From Niallia sp. FSL W8-0635 (lineage in GTDB: Bacteria; Bacillota; Bacilli; Bacillales; Cytobacillaceae): a DNA stretch of 64,000 nucleotides. The stretch spans positions 4,504,501-4,568,500 of the forward strand of contig NZ_JBBOYD010000001.1 of assembly GCF_038007965.1 (NCBI RefSeq), read 5' to 3'. Position 1 is the first letter of the stretch. Every line of letters begins with the position of its first letter. A program made the position numbers and the translations under genes. Of the stretch, positions 18,294 through 25,646 are shown piece after piece. The notes under the pieces were generated by a model, which was not told the DNA's origin, did not search any database, and saw nothing but the letters and a program-made list of their open reading frames with translations.

Positions 18294-18334
18294 GAAGGAT
18301 GCTACCCAAATTCTTTTGGAAAGCATCCTTCTTT
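18294..18334 (+). terminator. terminator after guaC
   Basis: GAAGGATGCT pairs perfectly with AGCATCCTTC, followed by TTTT. Confidence 0.88.
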
Positions 18335-18359
18335 TGACCTAAAAACAACAACAAAAAAT

Positions 18360-18387
18360 AGTGACATAGTCTCGCTTAATGGGTATA
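18360..18387 (+). promoter_or_regulatory. promoter of the unknown 279-residue protein gene
   Basis: GTGACA, 17 bases, then TATAAT lies about 80 bases before the coding start. Confidence 0.65.
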
Positions 18388-18463
18388 ATAAAGACAACCT
18401 CTTAGATTCCCCTCTTTATTATCAGAAACTTCAAATAAAAATTGAAAGGTTGATTGTATTTTT

Positions 18464-19303
18464 ATGAAAAGCTTTTCCTTCCACACTAACCACCGCCAGC
18501 GAGTAAAACCTGAAACAAAAATAAAGCTTATCCCTCTTACCGGTACACAAAGCAGAAGCGAGATATTAAAGAAAATTGAAATCAGCTCTCAATTTAATAT
18601 GCGCTATCGAGGTCTATTCGAATATTATGGTGATGATTTAATTGCCTATAAAAAAGAAAATCCTACTGATTTTTTCCGAAATGAGTTTCTGCGAACATTC
18701 TCTAGTTATCTCACCGATTATTTAGAAGATAACATGCCAGCATCTTGGAATAAATGCAAAAAAGCATTTATTGAATTACTCCTCCATATCCACCTTCCTA
18801 ACACTATAAAAATTTCCAAAGAACGTAATAGTATTCAACACTTTATATCCGAATTTAAAAAGTTTTCAATATGGTTAGACCAAAGGAAAGGAACTGCTTG
18901 GACAAAGCTAATAATGCCTTATAATGAGACAATTCATGAATTGACATTATGTGAGGAATTATTAAACAAATTATATCTTCAGATGTATCCTCAATTTTTT
19001 GAAACCAATTGGGATTATGAAAAAGATTTAACAAGAATAGGTAAAGTATTAGAAGAAAGCAAGGACATAGAAGATAACTTCTTCGAAATAATTAAAATAG
19101 AAGAAAGCACTGTATTATTAGCCAATATTTTTACGAATAAACAATTTCAGATAAGCGATATTCCCGTTGATGATCGGTTTCTTGGAATCATCCTCCATGG
19201 CTCTATATGCCGCTTAGAAGGCCATACAACATGGTCTTTACTTCTGGTAGCAGGCTTATATCCAAAGGGATCGAAGCGGTATTTAACCTTTATGGAGAAG
19301 TAA
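18464..19303 (+). CDS. hypothetical protein
   Basis: A soluble, mostly helical and charged protein of 279 residues with no signal peptide or membrane segment. Notable stretches are RYRGLFEYYGDDLIAYKKEN, a Trp-rich middle (PASWNKCKKAF, FSIWLDQRKGTAWTKL) and a C-terminal beta-rich half ending GHTTWSLLLVAGLYPKGSKR. It is not recognised as a known family. It has its own promoter and a shared terminator, and is convergent with the carbohydrate-binding lipoprotein. The binding site before the ATG is not obvious, so the start is uncertain. Confidence 0.65.
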   Translation: MKSFSFHTNHRQRVKPETKIKLIPLTGTQSRSEILKKIEISSQFNMRYRGLFEYYGDDLIAYKKENPTDFFRNEFLRTFSSYLTDYLEDNMPASWNKCKKAFIELLLHIHLPNTIKISKERNSIQHFISEFKKFSIWLDQRKGTAWTKLIMPYNETIHELTLCEELLNKLYLQMYPQFFETNWDYEKDLTRIGKVLEESKDIEDNFFEIIKIEESTVLLANIFTNKQFQISDIPVDDRFLGIILHGSICRLEGHTTWSLLLVAGLYPKGSKRYLTFMEK

Positions 19304-19363
19304 TTAGCTATTCTCTAGAAGAGTATTAGTGAAGCTTCACTCAAATATTTCTCCATAAAATTT

Positions 19364-19394
19364 AAAAAGGACATTGAGTCTCAATGTCCTTTTT
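19364..19394. terminator. bidirectional terminator
   Basis: AAAAAGGACATTGAG and CTCAATGTCCTTTTT form a perfect inverted repeat between convergent genes. A separate 14-base perfect palindrome AGTGAAGCTTCACT lies at 19328-19341. Confidence 0.9.
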
Positions 19395-19407
19395 ATGTTC
19401 TGAAAAT

Positions 19408-21360
19408 CTATTGAGAGCTACTGCCAGTAGAATCCCTTCCTTGTCCACCATCAAAATTGCCAGTTGGTGGAGCTCCTCTTTGTCCTTGTCCGTCATTACT
19501 TCCCGGTCTTCCCATATTATTAGTAGGAGCTTCTGAGATTCCTGACTCATTTACATAGGTTACAGTATCAGCAACAGTAAATTCGACTATCTTCTTCCCT
19601 TTTTCATAAGTGCCAGTTGATATTCCATTACTTTCTACCTTTGTAGAACTTCCACCCGAATATAAAACATAGGTGTTATTCTTTACAATCTCCGGTGTAC
19701 TGATGACAATGGTTTGGTAATCTTTTTCAGGTTTAATGGTGGCAATAGTATTTCCATCACTATCTTCCAAATGAATAAGCGTTCCTGCTTTTTGCGTTTC
19801 TGAATAAGTCATCATAATAGAATTTTGCTCCGATGTATCAGATGTTGTTTGCGCCATACCCGAACTTCCTGACGTAATAAGTGTTCCACCACTTATATTC
19901 AAGGTACCATCATAATCCAATGCTCCATTTCCGGCATCTGTTGGTCCACTAACAATAGTTGTACCACCAGTAACAACAATAGAACCATTTGCATCTAAGC
20001 CATCTCCACCGGCATCTACATACACTTGTCCTCCATTAATTGTTAAGAGCGCATTTCCCGCTGACTCCATTCCCATTCCTCCACCAGGCCCCACACTAGC
20101 ACTACTACCATCACTAACATTAATACCGTCATCTGCTGTTACAACAGAAATATCACCGTCATTTATTGTGACCGTTTTTCCTTCTAATCCTTCATAGCTT
20201 TTATTAACATGAATGCTTCCATTAGCAATAAAGAGCTCATCCTCTGCATGAACACCATCATCGCCAGTCAAAATCGTAAATTCCCCACTCATGATCGTTA
20301 TACTTCCATCACTATGGATGGCATCATCTAATGTATCTATTTCGAACGTTCCTCCGCCAATTGCGATATCCAGATTTGCCTTTAACCCTTTTGTACTAGG
20401 TGTATCCTCAGCTTCCGTCTCTTCTTCTTCACTATCTCCCCATGGCTGTCCACCCATCATTTCCTGTTTCACTTCAATTGTTTCAGGGCTGCCTCCACCC
20501 GAAGCTAAATGAAAAGTGCCTTCTGCAATATAAAGAGAAGATTCAGCTTGGATACCATCCGTACCAGAATGGATGGAAAATATGCCATTCTCAATTGCTA
20601 TCATTCCTTTTTCTTTATTCGTATTCGTTGATTTAATCCCATCTCCACCGGCATTAATATCAAAAGTCCCATTTTTAATGGCAACTAAATCTCTGCCTAA
20701 AATAGCATCATCGACAGCTGTTACTTTTATCGTTCCTCCCATAATTCGCAAATCATCTTTACTACCGATGCCGTTATCATAATTCCCGTCAACTTCTAAT
20801 ATTCCTGTCCCATTTATGGTTAAGTCATCCTTACTAAAGATTGCAGCATTTGGCTCCCCAGATCCGTCATCTTCTGTATAGACCTTTCCGTCCGAAACAT
20901 GATTTTTCGTTCCCTCTGCAACCGTAATGACAGTATCTTCTGCTTCTTTTATAAAAATGGCCGAAGAATTACTATTATTAATGTCTACACCATTTAAAAC
21001 CAAATGAACATTTCCTGTTTCTGGTGCGTCTACTACAATTTGTCCATCATCCAGGTTTCCTTTTAAAACATATACTCCTCCAGACCTTATAGTAACTGTT
21101 GATCCAGATGTCATTACTGCTGCCGATTCATCATAAGAAATCTCGTTCCCATCTAATGTAATATAGATAGGATCCTCTTCCTCCCAATTTGTTACAAAAT
21201 CCTCTTCGTCATAGTTAATATTTTCACTAATATATTCACTCACATTAATACCGTTAAGGGCGCTAGTATTGCTATTTTGAGAGCTATTTCCACTATCCTT
21301 ACTACACGCAAATAAAAATAGTGTACAAGCCATGGGTAAAACAAGCTTTTTAATTTTCAT
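19408..21360 (-). CDS. carbohydrate-binding beta-helix lipoprotein (Cthe_2159/DUF4353 family)
   Basis: The 650-residue surface lipoprotein has a signal peptide ending LFLFACSKD (lipobox Cys at about 19). An array of short repeats follows, of the type IAIENGTFDI / DDGIHSDGSITI / GGDGIKSTN typical of a parallel beta-helix, and the C-terminus is low-complexity Gly/Gln/Asn. This matches the Cthe_2159 family; the Clostridium thermocellum founder binds cellulose and polygalacturonate. It is divergent from the VTC-domain and DUF4956 genes, with which relatives are often clustered. The start is supported by GAAAGGAGAATGCGGTA. Confidence 0.85.
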   Translation of the reverse strand: MKIKKLVLPMACTLFLFACSKDSGNSSQNSNTSALNGINVSEYISENINYDEEDFVTNWEEEDPIYITLDGNEISYDESAAVMTSGSTVTIRSGGVYVLKGNLDDGQIVVDAPETGNVHLVLNGVDINNSNSSAIFIKEAEDTVITVAEGTKNHVSDGKVYTEDDGSGEPNAAIFSKDDLTINGTGILEVDGNYDNGIGSKDDLRIMGGTIKVTAVDDAILGRDLVAIKNGTFDINAGGDGIKSTNTNKEKGMIAIENGIFSIHSGTDGIQAESSLYIAEGTFHLASGGGSPETIEVKQEMMGGQPWGDSEEEETEAEDTPSTKGLKANLDIAIGGGTFEIDTLDDAIHSDGSITIMSGEFTILTGDDGVHAEDELFIANGSIHVNKSYEGLEGKTVTINDGDISVVTADDGINVSDGSSASVGPGGGMGMESAGNALLTINGGQVYVDAGGDGLDANGSIVVTGGTTIVSGPTDAGNGALDYDGTLNISGGTLITSGSSGMAQTTSDTSEQNSIMMTYSETQKAGTLIHLEDSDGNTIATIKPEKDYQTIVISTPEIVKNNTYVLYSGGSSTKVESNGISTGTYEKGKKIVEFTVADTVTYVNESGISEAPTNNMGRPGSNDGQGQRGAPPTGNFDGGQGRDSTGSSSQ

Positions 21361-21640
21361 TACCGCATTCTCCTTTCTTTCTGCATTCTTTCATTATGTA
21401 AATAAAACCTTAACAATTCCTTTAGAAAGTCTATTACTACTTTTCTCCACTCGATTTATAAGAAATAAATAGATCACAACTCAGAAAAAATAGCTTAAAA
21501 ATGACATAATGCTATCCTTTCATACATTCACCTTTACAGAAAAAATAGAAAATATTAATACCTACTTAAAAATCTTAAGGATAGATTAAGTTTTTTACAT
21601 GATAATGTGTCCAAGGCAGTTGAAAGAAAGGAGAACAGGA

Positions 21641-22339
21641 ATGGAAGCACAAATACTAAACGGCTTAAAAGGACGGTCAGAATTAAAACATGAATTAAAT
21701 CACATAGATTGTTATCTATTAAGAAATAAGTTAAAGCACGTGATGGAAATAGACCCACACGCTACGAATGAAGGAAAATATCTAATTAGAAGCGTTTACT
21801 TCGATAATGTTGATAACAAAGCGCTCACACAAAAAAAGGAAGGTCTTCTAAACCGAGATAAATTTCGAGTACGATTATATGACTATAATACAAGCCTTTT
21901 AAATTTAGAAAAAAAGAGTAAACGCAATAATTTAACCTATAAAGATAAATGTAGAATTACTGCAGAGGAATATGAAAAAATCCGAGTTGGTGATATTAAC
22001 TGGATGGAAAAGGACTCACGTGATTTAATCAAGGAATTATTCATTCATATGAGTTTATATCAGCTAAAGCCTCATACAGTTGTAGATTATGAACGGGAAG
22101 TCTTTATCTACCGTTATGGAAATGTCCGGGTAACCTTTGATAGCTCTATTAAAACAAGCTTTCGAAATAATGATGTGCTGAACAAGGATTTACCTATGGT
22201 TGAAACCAATCCAGATATCACCATTTTAGAGGTTAAATACGATGAGTTTTTGCCTGAAATAATCAAAAACCTTCTTCAAATAAGTGATAGAAGAAAAGGA
22301 ACCTATTCTAAATATCAAATCAGTCGAATGTATGGTTAA
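21641..22339 (+). CDS. VTC domain protein, polyphosphate polymerase family
   Basis: The 232-residue protein is a bacterial VTC (vacuolar transport chaperone catalytic) domain of the triphosphate tunnel fold. Features are ELKHELNHIDCYLL at the start, the basic tunnel strands YLIRSVYFDN, DKFRVRLYDYN and LLNLEKKSKRNN, and the acidic ITILEVKYDEFLPE near the end. In yeast Vtc4 this domain makes polyphosphate from ATP; bacterial members are largely untested. ATG at 21641 follows AAAGGAG; the frame extends upstream to 21599 without a binding site. The DUF4956 gene follows by 27 bases. Confidence 0.85.
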   Translation: MEAQILNGLKGRSELKHELNHIDCYLLRNKLKHVMEIDPHATNEGKYLIRSVYFDNVDNKALTQKKEGLLNRDKFRVRLYDYNTSLLNLEKKSKRNNLTYKDKCRITAEEYEKIRVGDINWMEKDSRDLIKELFIHMSLYQLKPHTVVDYEREVFIYRYGNVRVTFDSSIKTSFRNNDVLNKDLPMVETNPDITILEVKYDEFLPEIIKNLLQISDRRKGTYSKYQISRMYG

Positions 22340-22366
22340 TGAACACAAATTCAAGGAGGAACAAAT

Positions 22367-23050
22367 ATGAGTAATATTAGCTTCGAAGATATTTTTAAAT
22401 CAAGTATTTTAGAGAAAACAAGCAACTTTTCTATAGTTGATTCCCTAATAGGATTGTTAGTAGCTTTTGGTGTTGGATTATTTATCTATTATGTTTATAA
22501 GAAAACTTTTTCAGGTGTCATCTATTCCCACACCTTTAATATTTCCCTGATTATTATCTCCATGGCAACTGCTTTAATCATTATTGGCATATCATCCAAT
22601 GTCTTACTATCCCTTGGTATGGTCGGCGCCCTATCGATTGTTCGCTTTAGAACCCCTATTAAGGATCCAATGGACTTAGTTTATTTATTTTGGGCAATCG
22701 TTTCAGGAATACTTTGTGGAGCAGGATTTATTGTTCTCGTTATATTAGGAGCTATCCTAATCGGACTTGTTCTTATTCTGTTTACGAACCGAATTAAGAT
22801 TGAAAATCCCTATTTATTAGTTATTAAATATACAAATGAAGCATTGGAGGATAATTTAACAAAGACTATCTCAAATCACGCTAAAAAATTCTCCCTTAAA
22901 TCAAAATCCATTATGCCTGGAAATGATTTAGAAGTAACATACGAAATTCGCGTAAAAGAGAACAATGCTACTTTCATTAATACCCTATCTAAGCTTGATG
23001 GTGTAAAATCAGCCATTATGCTTAGCTACGATGGCAATTTTACCGCATAA
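22367..23050 (+). CDS. DUF4956 family membrane protein
   Basis: The 227-residue protein has an N-terminal amphipathic segment, three to four membrane helices (about 25-145) and a cytoplasmic C-terminal domain of about 80 residues. The signature GMVGALSIVRFRTPIKDPMDLVYLFW is the hallmark of DUF4956, in which R-F-R-T-x-x-K-D is nearly invariant. CAAGGAGGAACAAAT provides a strong binding site. Its constant partner is the VTC-domain gene upstream, so it probably acts as a membrane anchor or channel for that enzyme. That role is inference. Confidence 0.88.
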   Translation: MSNISFEDIFKSSILEKTSNFSIVDSLIGLLVAFGVGLFIYYVYKKTFSGVIYSHTFNISLIIISMATALIIIGISSNVLLSLGMVGALSIVRFRTPIKDPMDLVYLFWAIVSGILCGAGFIVLVILGAILIGLVLILFTNRIKIENPYLLVIKYTNEALEDNLTKTISNHAKKFSLKSKSIMPGNDLEVTYEIRVKENNATFINTLSKLDGVKSAIMLSYDGNFTA

Positions 23051-23104
23051 TGCTGATTCCATCCATTGCTTGGGGCGAAGATAGGCTCCATGGATTCTCT
23101 AAAA

Positions 23105-23157
23105 AGAAAAAACATCCCATCTAAGAAAATTCTTATGTTGCGATGTTTTTTCTTTTT
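23105..23157 (+). terminator. terminator of the VTC/DUF4956 operon
   Basis: AGAAAAAACATC pairs with GATGTTTTTTCT and is followed by T. Confidence 0.78.
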
Positions 23158-23240
23158 CCATTCTATAATACTTATAATTATTATTATCCAATAAATATCT
23201 GTATAATTATAGTTATATATACTTGATGGTTATAAATAAA

Positions 23241-23451
23241 GGCTGTTTTCTAAAAGATTGTTGCTTTCTTAATAGAAAAAATCAATTAATGAGGAAATCT
23301 GAGCAGCCTGAATACACGTAGACGCCACGGGGATTAGCGAGCCAGCCTGAGACCCTGCAGGCCAAGGGCCGAAGCGGCTCAGCGCGAGCCCCACGGAAAG
23401 CGAAGTGTATTCAGGCTGCGGGTTATAGCAACAAACTTTACGAAAACAGCC
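23241..23451 (+). mobile_element. ~211-bp non-autonomous mobile element (MITE), copy 1
   Basis: The ends are GGCTGTTTTC... and ...GAAAACAGCC, imperfect terminal inverted repeats of about 25 bases. A perfect direct repeat TAAATAAA flanks it (23233-23240 and 23452-23459), which is an 8-base target duplication. Inside, GCAGCCTGAATACAC (23303-23317) and GTGTATTCAGGCTGC (23405-23419) form a second perfect inverted repeat around a G+C-rich core, so a transcript would fold tightly. It encodes no protein. It lies 64 bases before rsbY. A near-identical copy is at 28626-28834. Confidence 0.9.
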
Positions 23452-23515
23452 TAAATAAATAAGTTATACATAATTTATTTCTTAACATCATAATAGACAA
23501 GGAGTTATAAGAATT

Positions 23516-24661
23516 ATGACTATTCTTTTAGTAGATGACAATACTGTCAATCTATTTGTAATGGAAAAAATACTAAAAAATGCTGGGTATGATGATTGTG
23601 TATCGCTTACGTCAGCCCAGGAATTATTTCATTATTTACAACTTGATGCTCCTCATTCGACAGGGAATAGTGTGGATTTAATATTGCTCGATATTATGAT
23701 GCCAGAAATCGATGGCATTGAAGCTTGTAAACGCATTAAAAGAGTGGAACACCTTAAGGATATTCAGATTATCTTTGTAACAGCATTAGAAGATAAGAAT
23801 AAGCTCGCGGAAGCCTTAGATATTGGCGGCGTAGACTATATTACGAAGCCTCTAAATAAAATCGAACTCCTCGCAAGAATACGCGTTGCGCTACGATTAA
23901 AGGCTGAGCTTGATTGGCATACCCAACACGAGAAAAAAATTCAATACGAATTAGATTTAGCAACACATGTCCAAAGAAGTTTATTGAGCACACCCTTAAA
24001 AGATGAGCATATGCATATCGAAGTTTCTTATTTACCTTCCTTTAATCTTGCTGGTGATATGTATTACTGGCATAAAGTGGACGATCACAAATACGCTATC
24101 ATTCTTTTAGATATGATGGGACATGGAATCTCTGCCTCTTTAGTGTGTATGTTTATCTCTTCTGTTCTAAGAGAATCAGTTAAACAATTAGTAAAGCCTG
24201 ACCTTGTTATTAAAGAGTTAAATCGTTATATGACTTTATTAAAAAATGAAAAAGAAGGACTCCCTTTTTACTTTACCGCCATCTATTTAGTAATTGATAC
24301 AGAGAAGAAAACGGTGGAGTACGTCAATGCAGGTCATCCCTATGGATATATGCTAATGGATGAAAAGGAAGTAGTGGCTTTAGAACAAGGTACTTGCGCA
24401 GTAGGATTTTTTGATGAAATGGAAATTAATACAAAAGAAGTTTCCTTTGAGAAAGATATACAAATCATTCTTTATACAGATGGTGTACTAGAAGCAATGG
24501 GACCATGTGAATTTGAAGCAGAAAAGCAAATACAAGCGATTTCCTCTAAAAGATGGGAACATACCAGCTCTGTAATGGACCATCTCCTGACGAAAGAGCA
24601 ACAGTCAGACCAACCAGACGATATGTGCGTATTGATGATTCAAGCAAAAGGAAGCAATTAA
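23516..24661 (+). CDS. rsbY: response regulator fused to PP2C phosphatase (RsbY-like)
   Basis: The 381 residues contain an N-terminal receiver domain (LLVDDNTVN; phospho-acceptor in LILLDIMMPEIDG; Thr/Lys switch in FVTALED and DYITKPLN) and a C-terminal SpoIIE/PP2C phosphatase (about 160-380) with LAGDMYYWH, LLDMMGHGISASL, YTDGVLEAMG and QPDDMCVLMI. This is the architecture of RsbY of the Bacillus cereus group, which dephosphorylates RsbV to release sigma-B. The convergent genes are CheR-type RsbM and hybrid kinase RsbK, the same three-part system. A mobile element sits just upstream and may affect its promoter. Confidence 0.88.
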   Translation: MTILLVDDNTVNLFVMEKILKNAGYDDCVSLTSAQELFHYLQLDAPHSTGNSVDLILLDIMMPEIDGIEACKRIKRVEHLKDIQIIFVTALEDKNKLAEALDIGGVDYITKPLNKIELLARIRVALRLKAELDWHTQHEKKIQYELDLATHVQRSLLSTPLKDEHMHIEVSYLPSFNLAGDMYYWHKVDDHKYAIILLDMMGHGISASLVCMFISSVLRESVKQLVKPDLVIKELNRYMTLLKNEKEGLPFYFTAIYLVIDTEKKTVEYVNAGHPYGYMLMDEKEVVALEQGTCAVGFFDEMEINTKEVSFEKDIQIILYTDGVLEAMGPCEFEAEKQIQAISSKRWEHTSSVMDHLLTKEQQSDQPDDMCVLMIQAKGSN

Positions 24662-24697
24662 TCTTTTTGTACTTTTTCAACGCTTTACATAGTAAAC

Positions 24698-24729
24698 AAA
24701 AAGGATTTCTCTCAGGAGAAATCCTTTTT
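24698..24729. terminator. bidirectional terminator between rsbY and rsbM
   Basis: AAAAAGGATTTCTC pairs with GAGAAATCCTTTTT around a four-base loop. Confidence 0.9.
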
Positions 24730-24773
24730 GTCGTTTTTAAGAGAAACTTATACGACAATGTCTTAGTATCTTC

Positions 24774-25631
24774 CTAATACATTTTCTGATAAAGTCTTTC
24801 TCCACCAGCAAGCTCTCTATATTTTGGCATTACATCAACAAAGCTTAATGTCTCTTTATCTCCTAAACCAAGAAAACCTTCTTTACTCAAACTTTCATAA
24901 AATAGATGGTGCACCTGGTTTTGGAGCACGGGATTAAAATAAATCAGTACATTTCTACAAATGATGACATGAAACTCATTAAAGGATTGGTCTGTTACTA
25001 AATTATGTTGGGCAAAAATAATATTTTTCAAAAGATCAGAATGAAAATATGCATATTGATGGTCGGTTTTATAATATTCCGAGAAAGCATTTGTTCCTCC
25101 AGCAAGCATATAATTTTTGGTATATGCTTGCATTTTATGTAAAGGAAATACCCCTTTGCTTGCCTTTTGAAGCACATTTTCATTCATATCAGTTGCATAT
25201 ATAACAGCCTTTTCCTTTAGACCCTCTTCTTCCAATAAAATAGCCATCGAAAATACTTCTTCCCCTGTAGCACAACCCGCATGCCATATCCGGATTTCAT
25301 CATACTTTCGTAAATGGGGGATTACTTGCTCTCTAAATGCGCGAAAAAAGCTTGGGTTCCTAAACATTTCCGTTACATTGATAGAAAAATCATTTAAAAG
25401 CTGTTCTAGGAAAACCTCCTCGTGTATCACTCGTTCAAGTAATCGTGTAATCGTAGGAATATTATCCATTTTCATTCTGTAGTAAATCCTGCGCGTAATA
25501 GAAGATCGGTTATATTGACGAAAATCAAAACCTGATAATCGAAATATCCCTTCAAGCAGCAGATTCACTTCTATGTCTGCATGATCTGGATTCTCTACCT
25601 CTGGATCGTTATTCAGGAATGGATTATTCAT
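24774..25631 (-). CDS. rsbM: CheR-type methyltransferase (RsbM-like)
   Basis: The 285-residue SAM-dependent protein methyltransferase has the CheR motifs NVTEMFRNPSFF, WHAGCATGEEVFSMA (SAM pocket), IYATDMNENVLQKA and HVIICRNVLIYFN. The gene lies 15 bases after rsbK on the same strand. In Bacillus cereus the equivalent RsbM methylates the coiled-coil region of RsbK and damps sigma-B activity. No chemotaxis genes are near, which supports this role over a flagellar one. The start has AAGGAGGAGAGCC upstream. Confidence 0.88.
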   Translation of the reverse strand: MNNPFLNNDPEVENPDHADIEVNLLLEGIFRLSGFDFRQYNRSSITRRIYYRMKMDNIPTITRLLERVIHEEVFLEQLLNDFSINVTEMFRNPSFFRAFREQVIPHLRKYDEIRIWHAGCATGEEVFSMAILLEEEGLKEKAVIYATDMNENVLQKASKGVFPLHKMQAYTKNYMLAGGTNAFSEYYKTDHQYAYFHSDLLKNIIFAQHNLVTDQSFNEFHVIICRNVLIYFNPVLQNQVHHLFYESLSKEGFLGLGDKETLSFVDVMPKYRELAGGERLYQKMY

Positions 25632-25646
25632 AACCGGCTCTCCTCC

